DNA from: Acidimicrobiales bacterium
GTDB taxonomy: Bacteria > Actinomycetota > Acidimicrobiia > Acidimicrobiales > Aldehydirespiratoraceae
Length of the DNA stretch: 42,219 bases
NCBI GenBank assembly: GCA_029263215.1
Contig: JAJCXY010000016.1
Coordinates: 1 to 42,219 of the forward strand
Direction of reading: 5' to 3'
In this document: positions 32,325 to 39,116 of the stretch, piece after piece
How the letters are laid out: every line of letters starts with the position of its first letter
Numbering within the stretch: the first letter of the stretch is position 1
Notes under the pieces: generated by a model
Seen by the model: the letters and a program-made list of their open reading frames with translations, nothing else
Told to the model about the DNA's origin: nothing
The model's database searches: none
Program-made: the position numbers and the translations under genes

Positions 32325-34408
32325 GGCCGCGTCCTCTCTGCGATCAGGGATCCATCGGGGGCGACCTCAACGGTCCAGCCGGGACGGATGACGCTCGTGG
32401 TTTCGCGCTCCTCCACCACAGCGGGTCCCTCGAAGGTAGCCCCGGAGCCGAGCTCGCTTCGCTTGTAGACCGGAGTGTCGATCGGGGCGTGACCCCGGTC
32501 GAACACCATGGGCCGGTGCGAAGCCGGATGCGCTTCTCCTGCCGCCAGCAGGGTTGCGTCGGGATCGACATCGGCGGCCTCCGCGGTGGCCGACAGGCGC
32601 CAGGTGACCGCCTCGACCTTCACGTCGGGAATCGCCAAGCCGTAGATACGGCGGTACTCGGTTTCGAAAGCGTCGTGCACCTGCTGGGGTGTGGCCGGCC
32701 AGCTCTCACCTTCGCCTACCCAGATCGTGATCTCATTGCCCTGGCCGGCGTAGCGGGCATCGACCCCGTAGCGGAACACAACCGCGTCGTCGGCCACTCC
32801 GGCCGCCGAGAGCACCCGACGTCCTTCGTCGCGCAGCTCTCCGAGCAGGGCGTCTCGCTCGCCGGGGTCGACTTCATCGATGAGCCGGGGAAGGGAGCGG
32901 GCCAGATCGATGCGAACCGGCGACACGAGGGTGCCGAAGGCCGACAGCACGCTGGCATTCACCGGGAAGATGACCTTGTCGGACTCGAGCAGGTCGGCCA
33001 CACCACAGGCATGGACGGGGCCGGCTCCACCGAAGGCGATGAGGGTGATGCCTCTCAGGTCGACACCCATCTCGACGCCATGCATCCGAGCGGCGGCCGC
33101 CATGTTCTGGTTGACGACCTCGTGCACACCAGCGGCGGTGTCGATGGTGGACAGGCCGAGGGCATCGGCAACCGAGGCCGTGGCCTCGGTTGCGAGAGTC
33201 TCGTCGAGGGGCATGTCGCCACCGAGAAACGCGGCGGGGTCGAGCAGACCCAGAACGATGTCGGTGTCGGTGACCGCCGGAGTGGCGCCTCCCTGGCCGT
33301 AGCTGGCCGGACCGGGATCGGCGCCGGCTGACTCCGGACCCACCTTCAGCAGGCCGAACTGGTCGACCCATGCGAGACTGCCGCCACCGGCACCGATCTC
33401 CACGAGATCGACCGAGGGCACCGAGACCGGGAACCCTGATCCCTTCTTGAACCGGTAGGCCCGGGCGACCTCGAAGGTGTTGGTGAGTTCGGGCTCACCG
33501 TGCTCGATCAGGCAGGCCTTGGCCGTGGTGCCGCCCATGTCGAAGCAGAGGAGCCGATCTTCTCCGAGGCGACGGGCGAACCAGGTGCCAGCGAGGGCAC
33601 CGGCCGCCGGCCCCGACTCGACCAGCCGGATCGGGCCGCGGGCCGCATCGTCGGCCGACACGACACCACCGTTGGAGAGCATCATCAGCACCGACCCGCC
33701 GAAGCCTTCGGCCGACAGCCACTTCTGGAGCTCGTCGAGATAGGGACCTATCACCGGCATGGTGGCGGCATTGCATGCGGTGGTGACCATCCGCGGGTAT
33801 TCGCGGATCTGGGGCGAGATCTCAGCGGAGATGCAGACCGGCACGCCGAGTTCGCGTCTCAGGTGCTCGGCTACCAGCTCCTCGTTGGTGGCGTCGACGT
33901 AGGAGTTGAGCAAGCAGATGGCGACGGCTTCAACGTCGGCGGCGGCGAGCCGGCGGGTGAGTTCTTCGAGGTCGGCGGCGCCGGGTGTCTTCAGCACCAC
34001 TCCTTCGGCGCCGGTCCGCTCGTCGAGTTCGAAGGTGAGATCCCGGGCGATCGGCGGGGCCGGGAACTCGATCTGGAGGTCGTACATGTCGTAGCGGTGC
34101 TCGTCACGAATCAGCAGGGTGTCGCCGAACCCCTTCGTGGTGACCAGGCCGGCTCGCCCGGTCTTGCCTTCGATGAGTGCGTTGGTGATCAGGGTGGTGG
34201 CGTGGACGATCGGCTTGGTGATGTCGCTCGGCACCACTCCGGCCTTGGCGAGCAGTTGGGTGACTCCGGTGCGCACTCCCTCGAGTGGCGCTCTGGGGGT
34301 GGTGAGGGTCTTGTCGACGATCACTCGCCCCGTCGAGGTGTCGAGCAGGACCACATCGGTGAAGGTGCCGCCGATGTCGACAGCGAGTCTCCAATCGGGA
34401 CCCGTCAT
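32321..34408 (-). CDS. hyuA: Hydantoinase A/oxoprolinase family protein
   Basis: 695 residues from ATG 34408, which shares its A with the TGA of the cupin gene (TGATG) and has GAGGGAG upstream. Actin-like ATPase fold: RLAVDIGGTFTDVVLLDT (phosphate 1), HATTLITNALIEGKTGRAG, SGPAAGALAGTW, LLCFDMGGTTAKACLI (phosphate 2) and LIAFGGAGPVHACGVADLL. Works with HyuB to couple ATP use to opening of a cyclic amide or to carboxylation. An open frame extends ~90 codons upstream but lies over the cupin gene and is not coding. Confidence 0.91.
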   Translation of the reverse strand: MTGPDWRLAVDIGGTFTDVVLLDTSTGRVIVDKTLTTPRAPLEGVRTGVTQLLAKAGVVPSDITKPIVHATTLITNALIEGKTGRAGLVTTKGFGDTLLIRDEHRYDMYDLQIEFPAPPIARDLTFELDERTGAEGVVLKTPGAADLEELTRRLAAADVEAVAICLLNSYVDATNEELVAEHLRRELGVPVCISAEISPQIREYPRMVTTACNAATMPVIGPYLDELQKWLSAEGFGGSVLMMLSNGGVVSADDAARGPIRLVESGPAAGALAGTWFARRLGEDRLLCFDMGGTTAKACLIEHGEPELTNTFEVARAYRFKKGSGFPVSVPSVDLVEIGAGGGSLAWVDQFGLLKVGPESAGADPGPASYGQGGATPAVTDTDIVLGLLDPAAFLGGDMPLDETLATEATASVADALGLSTIDTAAGVHEVVNQNMAAAARMHGVEMGVDLRGITLIAFGGAGPVHACGVADLLESDKVIFPVNASVLSAFGTLVSPVRIDLARSLPRLIDEVDPGERDALLGELRDEGRRVLSAAGVADDAVVFRYGVDARYAGQGNEITIWVGEGESWPATPQQVHDAFETEYRRIYGLAIPDVKVEAVTWRLSATAEAADVDPDATLLAAGEAHPASHRPMVFDRGHAPIDTPVYKRSELGSGATFEGPAVVEERETTSVIRPGWTVEVAPDGSLIAERTRP

Positions 34409-34788
34409 CACTTCTCCCTCAAGTCGTCGCGGGGGGGCGAAAACACATCGAGGATCCAGCATTCCTGATACTCGTCGTCGCCGATGAACACACTGTCGCC
34501 GTGCCACACCCCCTGGGATGCGAGGTAGAACTCGTTTTCCTCGAGCACGACCCTGTTCTGATCGTCGCGCTCGCCTATGCGGAAGTCGAGTTTCCCGCGG
34601 GCGATGATGCCGAGCTGCTCGTGATCGTCGTGCTTGTGCAGGAAGGATCCGGTGGCCCCGCCGTCGATTCGCCAGAAGCACAACTGGAGGAAGTCCCCTG
34701 TGATGACTCGACGACGGAACCCCGGACGATCTGTCTCGCTGAACTCTGCGGCATCGTAGAAATGGCAGAACTGATTGCTGAGATTCAC
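34408..34788 (-). CDS. Small single-domain cupin protein
   Basis: 126 residues from the GTG at 34788 (GTGA overlap with the VOC stop; GAGAG upstream). Cupin motif 1 is seen as LHKHDDHEQLGIIARGKLDF (H-x-H, E, G) and motif 2 as YLASQGVWHGDSVF, so three His and one Glu for a metal are in place. Ends in WILDVFSPPRDDL, typical of stand-alone cupins with ligand or oxygenase/isomerase roles. Upstream of hyuA and coupled to it; likely acts on the same compound. An out-of-context longer frame upstream is not coding. Confidence 0.82.
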   Translation of the reverse strand: MNLSNQFCHFYDAAEFSETDRPGFRRRVITGDFLQLCFWRIDGGATGSFLHKHDDHEQLGIIARGKLDFRIGERDDQNRVVLEENEFYLASQGVWHGDSVFIGDDEYQECWILDVFSPPRDDLREK

Positions 34789-35273
34789 GAGCTCTCGGTT
34801 TCGAGCTGGGCGAAACGGGCCTTGTCGGCCGCGATGTCGAGGGGACGGATGATCGCTTCGTGTTCCTCGTCGCCCCAATGTCGGGCGGGAGTGAGCCACA
34901 TCACCTCGAACTCGATCCCGTCGGGGTCCTTGGAGTAGAGCGACTTGTTGTTGCCGTGGTCCGATGCCCCGACGAAGGCGCCGGCCGCGATCAGTTTCTC
35001 CTTCATTTCCTCGAGCTCGTCGAGGGTGCCCACTTCCCACGCGAGGTGGTAGAGGCCCACCATCGCGGCGCCCGCCTGGGACGGTCCGGCGTCGGGGCCG
35101 ACGGTGAAAAAGGCGATGTCGTGGTGGTTCTCCGAAGCCGGGCAGCGCATGAACACATAGGAGCCGGGTTCGTCGATGATCGTGCGAAATCCGAGCACGT
35201 CTTCGTAGAACTGCTGATGACGCGCCGCATCGCGCACGTAGAGCACCGCGTGGTTCATGCCTTTGATGGCCAT
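34785..35273 (-). CDS. VOC-family protein resembling extradiol dioxygenases, first gene of the run
   Basis: 162 residues. Metal ligands in the VOC order: His in NHAVLYVRD, His in LYHLAWEVG, Glu in GIEFEVMW, and SLYSKDPDGIEFEV as in catechol 2,3-dioxygenase-type domains. It is only one VOC pair long, so it could be a small extradiol-like dioxygenase, a lyase or an epimerase. First gene of the 14-gene minus-strand run; its promoter region carries ATGGTCAGACCAT (35305-35317). GTGA overlap with the cupin. Confidence 0.84.
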   Translation of the reverse strand: MAIKGMNHAVLYVRDAARHQQFYEDVLGFRTIIDEPGSYVFMRCPASENHHDIAFFTVGPDAGPSQAGAAMVGLYHLAWEVGTLDELEEMKEKLIAAGAFVGASDHGNNKSLYSKDPDGIEFEVMWLTPARHWGDEEHEAIIRPLDIAADKARFAQLETESS

Positions 35274-35305
35274 CGTTCGTCCCCGTTGTGAGCGTTATGG
35301 ACTGA

Positions 35306-35316
35306 TGGTCAGACCA
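35306..35316. promoter_or_regulatory. TGGTCAGACCA operator of the 14-gene catabolic run
   Basis: Perfect palindrome, extended to 13 bp (ATGGTCAGACCAT, 35305-35317), 32 bp upstream of the VOC start codon on the minus strand. A possible -10 (CATAACG on the minus strand, 35297-35291) lies just downstream, so a bound repressor would cover the -35 area. Same sequence as the site at 17936-17946 and like that before the FadR-type regulator. Confidence 0.7.
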
Positions 35317-35371
35317 TAGCGGGGGTCGCGTGATCAGGCAATCAATTCCCGATCCGACCGTTGCACGCTGC

Positions 35372-36358
35372 TCAGGACTCGACCAGGGCGAGGAAACGCC
35401 GACGCCATTCCACCGAAGGCTTGTCGGACTGGACGCTTGCCATGTCGGTCTGACCGAGCGCCAGGGAGCCCGGAACCCGCTCGAGCATCACCTTGTCCTC
35501 CGCCCCGATCGCCCGATCAAACGCGATCGTCTCTTCGGCATCGACGGAGTGATCGTCGTTGCGCCACACCACAAACGTGAAGTAGCTGGTGACATTGTCG
35601 ATCGGTGTGCTGCACAGCAGCAAGATGTGTTCGAGGCCGTCGTCGTAGCGGATGGTGCTGCGGGTGATGAGGGGCAGGGCATAGCCGGTCGACATCCAGC
35701 GATGCACCAACGCCTCCTCGGACCCACTGATGATGTTGGCCTCATCGGGATTGTTGACATCGACCTCATACGCGTAGCCGAAGAAATCGTCATCGAGCTG
35801 TTCGAGATTGATCAGGGGCACCTCGGTGGCCAAGCCATCGCCGAAAGTGCCGGTGTGCACCCACGGGAAATGGCTGATGTCGAGGAAGTTGTCGACCATG
35901 CGGGTGGCGGCCACCTTCCAAACATCGACGCCGGTGTTGATCCGGCGAAACGCCGGGTCGGAGTCCTGAGCCACTGCGGGAACCGACCCGACCGGCTCAC
36001 CGGGACACAGCCACACCAGCCCGTACTTCTCCTCCACGTTCACGCACGGAAGATGGGCGGCAGGCGGTATCGCCGCGCCTTCACCCGACGACGGCACATC
36101 GACACAGCGGCCCTCAGTCCCGAACGCCCAACCGTGATAGGCGCACACCAGGCCCGAGTCATCGACATACCCGATCGAGAGGGGAGCCTCTCGATGGGGA
36201 CAACGGTCGGGAGCCGCCGTCACTCGACCATCGTCTGATTGCCACACCACGTACTGGCTACCGAGCAGGGTCACCGCCAGAGGTCCCGGCCTGACATCCT
36301 CGATCTCGGCAACCGGGTACCAATAATTCTGCAGTGCCTCGGCCTGGACGAACTCCAC
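35372..36358 (-). CDS. Second Rieske oxygenase (vanillate demethylase/phthalate dioxygenase-like)
   Basis: 328 residues from the GTG at 36358, chosen because AAAAGGAG sits five bases upstream; an ATG at 36388 would lie inside an inverted repeat and lacks such a site. Rieske ligands C55-x-H57 and C74-x2-H77 (CPHREAPLS, CAYHGW); iron site D162, H165, H170 in NFLDISHFPWVH. Start NYWYPVAEIEDVRPGP is typical of the monooxygenase/O-demethylase group. Distinct in sequence and size from the Rieske protein at 28001, so it probably does another step. No reductase gene is adjacent. Confidence 0.87.
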   Translation of the reverse strand: MEFVQAEALQNYWYPVAEIEDVRPGPLAVTLLGSQYVVWQSDDGRVTAAPDRCPHREAPLSIGYVDDSGLVCAYHGWAFGTEGRCVDVPSSGEGAAIPPAAHLPCVNVEEKYGLVWLCPGEPVGSVPAVAQDSDPAFRRINTGVDVWKVAATRMVDNFLDISHFPWVHTGTFGDGLATEVPLINLEQLDDDFFGYAYEVDVNNPDEANIISGSEEALVHRWMSTGYALPLITRSTIRYDDGLEHILLLCSTPIDNVTSYFTFVVWRNDDHSVDAEETIAFDRAIGAEDKVMLERVPGSLALGQTDMASVQSDKPSVEWRRRFLALVES

Positions 36359-36375
36359 AGGGACTCCTTTTGGTG

Positions 36376-36396
36376 CGACGCGAACCATCCGCGTCG
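36376..36396. promoter_or_regulatory. Inverted repeat in the Rieske/NTF2 divergent promoter
   Basis: CGACGCG and CGCGTCG are perfect 7-bp arms, seven bases apart, centred in the 57-bp gap between the Rieske start (GTG 36358) and the NTF2-like start (ATG 36416). It is 17 bp from the first and 19 bp from the second, well placed to control both. It differs from the TGGTCNGACCA sites, so a second regulator is possible. Confidence 0.5.
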
Positions 36397-36415
36397 ATCG
36401 TGTAACAGTGAAGCC

Positions 36416-36844
36416 ATGTCCGACACCCCGTCAAGCCAGGCCGAATTTGTCCGCTCCTACTTCGCCGCCTTCGACTCAGCCGACCCCGATCAGATCGCGG
36501 CCCATGTGTCGCCGGATTTCACCAACGATCACACCGCTGCACTCGGAAGCGGATGTGTCGGCCGCGACGCTTACCGCGAGCGCCTTCCCGGTTTCCTCGC
36601 CTCGATGCCGGGCCTGCACTACGAGGTCGAGACCCTCGTCCATCAGGGCGACGCGGTGGCGGTCTTCTACACGATGACGGGCCGCTGGCAGGGCGAGCAC
36701 GAGTTCGAGATCCGCGGTGCTCAGCACCTCGCGTTGCGAGATGGCCTCATCGCCGAGCGCACCGACTACTGGGACAGTGCGGTGTTCCTCGGCCAGGTCG
36801 ACGAGGCCGCGGCGGCCACCCTGCGGGGCCTCGGCATCGGCTGA
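36416..36844 (+). CDS. NTF2-like/SnoaL-type protein
   Basis: 142 residues from ATG 36416. FVRSYFAAFDSADPDQIAAHVSPDFTNDHT, DAYRERLPGFLASMPGLHYEVETLVHQGD and QHLALRDGLIAERTDYWDSA form the alpha-helix then curved-sheet pattern of SnoaL/ester-cyclase type NTF2 folds. These bind small hydrophobic molecules and serve as isomerases, cyclases or hydrolases. It is divergent from the second Rieske gene and convergent with the GntR gene (6-bp gap), so it sits inside the island, but its job is unknown. Confidence 0.78.
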   Translation: MSDTPSSQAEFVRSYFAAFDSADPDQIAAHVSPDFTNDHTAALGSGCVGRDAYRERLPGFLASMPGLHYEVETLVHQGDAVAVFYTMTGRWQGEHEFEIRGAQHLALRDGLIAERTDYWDSAVFLGQVDEAAAATLRGLGIG

Positions 36845-36850
36845 CCCGGC

Positions 36851-37603
36851 TCAGATGAGATCGTCGACCATGGCCTGAGCCACCGCTCCGACATGATCAC
36901 GGGTGCACCGCTCCATCTCCTCGATGTCGCCGGTGGCGAAGGCGAGAGCGATCGATTCGTGGGCCGCGGCCGCGTCGCTCACGATGCGACGCACCTCCGA
37001 TCGATTCTGCTCGTCGCTGAGCAGAGCATCGAACTCCTCGGAACGAAAGAGCCGATCGAGCACCTTGCCGTAGAGCTCGATCAGCAGGGGGTTACCGCAC
37101 GCTGACGCCACGGTGGTGTGAAACTCGCGGTCGAGACGACGAAAGTCGCTGATGTCGAGGTTGGCGTGGAATCGGTCGGCGAGATCGGTGACCTGGGCGC
37201 GCGCCGAGTCGTCGGCTCGAACCGCGGCGAGTGCGAATATCGGCACCTCCAGGACCCGCCTGGTCTCGAACAACTGGGCCACAAAATCCTTGCGGCCGTC
37301 GGGCTGATCCACCACCACGTCGGGAAGATGCTCGGCGACAAAGGAACGATTACCGCGCCGCTCCACCACCCCGAGCGACAGGAGCCCCTGCATCGCCTCT
37401 CGTACCGATGTGCGGGCCACTCGGAACTGCTCGGCCAGCTCGCGCTCAGAGGGCATCCGAGCACCGGGAGCCAGCTCGCCGGTGATGATCCGCCGGAGAA
37501 GCTGGGCCCGGATCTGGGAACTGACCGTCTCGCGCGAGATCGGTTCGAAATCGAGCGCGCCGGACTCCCCCCGGGATTCACTAGCAAGTTCGCTGTCGGG
37601 CAT
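36851..37603 (-). CDS. GntR/FadR-family (FCD) transcription regulator
   Basis: 250 residues from ATG 37603. Winged helix at ~22-92 with the GntR signature GELAPGARMPSERELAEQF and ARTSVREAMQGLLSLGVVERR. The effector-binding FCD domain (~100-245) has its metal ligands D158, H162 (LDREFH), H215 (AAHESI) and H237 (RDHVG). FCD proteins usually are repressors released by a pathway acid. A TGGTCGGACCA site is 24 bp upstream of its own start, so it is likely autoregulated. Best candidate for control of the sites at 17936, 35306 and 37675. Confidence 0.9.
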   Translation of the reverse strand: MPDSELASESRGESGALDFEPISRETVSSQIRAQLLRRIITGELAPGARMPSERELAEQFRVARTSVREAMQGLLSLGVVERRGNRSFVAEHLPDVVVDQPDGRKDFVAQLFETRRVLEVPIFALAAVRADDSARAQVTDLADRFHANLDISDFRRLDREFHTTVASACGNPLLIELYGKVLDRLFRSEEFDALLSDEQNRSEVRRIVSDAAAAHESIALAFATGDIEEMERCTRDHVGAVAQAMVDDLI

Positions 37604-37627
37604 CGACTCGGTCCCCCCATGGCCCAA

Positions 37628-37638
37628 TGGTCGGACCA
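37628..37638. promoter_or_regulatory. TGGTCGGACCA operator of the regulator gene
   Basis: Exact TGGTCNGACCA palindrome just upstream of the FCD regulator start and inside the 127-bp divergent region with the VOC gene at 37731. On the minus strand a possible -10 (TACGGT, 37651-37646) lies upstream of it, so binding here would cover the transcription start, as in negative autoregulation. Confidence 0.68.
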
Positions 37639-37674
37639 AAGGTCCACCGTAGCCCGTCGAGACCTCGGCACAAA

Positions 37675-37685
37675 TGGTCTGACCG
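37675..37685. promoter_or_regulatory. TGGTCTGACCG near-operator of the VOC gene at 37731
   Basis: 10 of 11 match to the palindrome (last base G). It is followed at once by a repeat of its right half: TCTGACCG occurs twice in tandem (37678-37685 and 37686-37693 with a shift of eight). TAGCGT at 37697-37702 may be a -10. Confidence 0.5.
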
Positions 37686-37730
37686 TCTGACCGTGCTAGC
37701 GTCTCGGTCCTGGCACCGACGAGGAGCGCT

Positions 37731-38216
37731 ATGAGCGAACCCACCTACGACATCCATCCGCCCAAGGCCCGCTGGACCCACGTCGCCCTCAGAGTCAACG
37801 ACATCGACGCCACCATCGACTGGTACACCGACTTCACGCCCATGGAATTGCTCGATCGGCGCGAAGACAAGGACGGCTTCGGCGCCTGGCTCGGCATGAG
37901 CGACATGATCGACAATCCGTTCATCTTGGTGGTTGCCCAATTCCTCGAGGGCCACGACCCCTTCGCCGACGCCCCCCACGCCGTGCTCGGACCCTTTGCC
38001 CACTTCGGCGTCGAAATGCCGAGCGAGTCCGACATCGACGCGATCGCCGAACGGGGCCGCGAAGCCGACTGTCTGGCCATGCCGCCCACGATGATGCCCG
38101 CACCGATCGGCTACATCTGCATGCTGCGCGATCCCGACGGCAACACGGTGGAATTCTCCTGGGACCAGGGCGTCTACACCACCGTCCGAGACCGTTGGGG
38201 AAGCGGCGCAGCCTGA
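37731..38216 (+). CDS. VOC family protein, divergent from the regulator
   Basis: 161 residues. His ligand in WTHVALRVNDIDATIDWYTDF, second His in PFAHFGVEM, Glu in DGNTVEFSWDQG: a complete H/H/E metal site of the VOC fold. GAGGAGCG lies before the ATG. It shares a divergent promoter region with the FCD regulator and has a near-match operator, so it is a likely direct target. Function may be a lyase, a dioxygenase or resistance-type binding; not decidable here. Confidence 0.83.
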   Translation: MSEPTYDIHPPKARWTHVALRVNDIDATIDWYTDFTPMELLDRREDKDGFGAWLGMSDMIDNPFILVVAQFLEGHDPFADAPHAVLGPFAHFGVEMPSESDIDAIAERGREADCLAMPPTMMPAPIGYICMLRDPDGNTVEFSWDQGVYTTVRDRWGSGAA

Positions 38217-38257
38217 ACACTCCGGCTTAGCCCCACGGCGCCAACTAGCGTCGGGCC

Positions 38258-39103
38258 ATGTGCGGCAATCACCGAGCCGACGGATCACCCATCGATCACC
38301 ACCACGAGCCGGTCTTTCGCGCCCGCCCTCGATCGCTCCCCCGGAGGACATTTCTCGGTGAGGTGAGCCGAGGCACCCTGGCCCTGGCGATCTTCACCCC
38401 CACCGTCCTCGCCGCCTGCAGTTCCGACTCCGGCGAGAGCGCTGGCACCACAAGCACCACCACGAGTACAGGTGCCGAGGGCGCCGGGAGCGCCGACACC
38501 GGGCCCGACAACACCAGCCTCCAGTGGGGGCGAGCCAACCTGGGTTTCGTGTCGGCCTATGTACTCGTTCGCGGCACCGAAGCAGCAATCGTCGATACCG
38601 GCACCTCGGGAAGCGCACCCGCCATCGGCGAGACCCTCGCCGACTTCGGCCTCGGCTACCGCGACGTCGCCCACGTATTTCTCACCCACCATCATCCCGA
38701 CCACATCGGATCGATCGATGCCGTGCTCGGCCTCGCCGAGAGCGCCCTTGCTCACGCCGGTGAGGCCGACCTCGACGAGATAGCGCGCGAAACGATCAAT
38801 CCCCTGGTCGGAGGCGAGGAGGTCTTCGGACTCGAGATGCTCGCCACCCCGGGCCACACCGACGGCCACATGGCGGTGATCGACCATGAGGCGGGAATCC
38901 TCGTCGCCGGCGACGCCATTCTCGGCTCAGGCGGAGGGGTGCAAGGTCCGAGCCCCGATTTCTCGACCGACATCGCCGTGGCCAACGAGTCGGTCCGGCA
39001 GTTGGCCAAGCTCAGCTTCAACACCCTGCTCGTCGGCCATGGCGACCCGGTGGAAGCCAACGCCGACACCGCCGTATCTCATCTGGCGGCATCGCTCGCC
39101 TAG
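38258..39103 (+). CDS. Exported MBL-fold hydrolase, Tat lipoprotein
   Basis: 281 residues. N-terminal twin-arginine motif PRRTFLG (Arg29-Arg30), hydrophobic part and lipobox LAAC (Cys54), then a Ser/Thr/Gly linker rich in TTST. Metallo-beta-lactamase fold with THHHPDH (H144, H146, D148, H149), His in TPGHTDGH, Asp in VAGDAILG and His in GHGDP: full two-metal site. A Tat lipoprotein signal means folding and metal loading in the cytoplasm, then anchoring outside. Substrate unknown; quorum-lactone, glyoxalase-II-like or other ester/thioester hydrolysis are possible. Confidence 0.85.
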   Translation: MCGNHRADGSPIDHHHEPVFRARPRSLPRRTFLGEVSRGTLALAIFTPTVLAACSSDSGESAGTTSTTTSTGAEGAGSADTGPDNTSLQWGRANLGFVSAYVLVRGTEAAIVDTGTSGSAPAIGETLADFGLGYRDVAHVFLTHHHPDHIGSIDAVLGLAESALAHAGEADLDEIARETINPLVGGEEVFGLEMLATPGHTDGHMAVIDHEAGILVAGDAILGSGGGVQGPSPDFSTDIAVANESVRQLAKLSFNTLLVGHGDPVEANADTAVSHLAASLA

Positions 39104-39116
39104 CCCTGGTGGCTAG
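39100..39116. terminator. Bidirectional hairpin containing both stop codons
   Basis: CTAGCC-CTGGT-GGCTAG: a perfect 6-bp stem in which the TAG stop of the MBL gene and the TAG stop of the phosphofructokinase gene (other strand) lie in opposite arms. No T-run; may protect or end both transcripts. Confidence 0.45.

Noticed and set aside
30669-32468. 599-codon plus-strand open frame antisense to hyuB
   Set aside because: The opposite strand encodes a complete HyuB with overlaps to both neighbours; the antisense translation has no recognisable motifs.
34408-34788. Cupin as a possible gamma subunit of an acetone-carboxylase-type complex
   Set aside because: The sequence shows ordinary cupin motifs with metal ligands and no likeness to the known small zinc-binding gamma subunit.
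35446-35456. CGGTCTGACCG, similar to the regulon operator
   Set aside because: Lies inside the second Rieske coding region and lacks the outer T/A pair; kept only as a possible secondary site, not as a feature.
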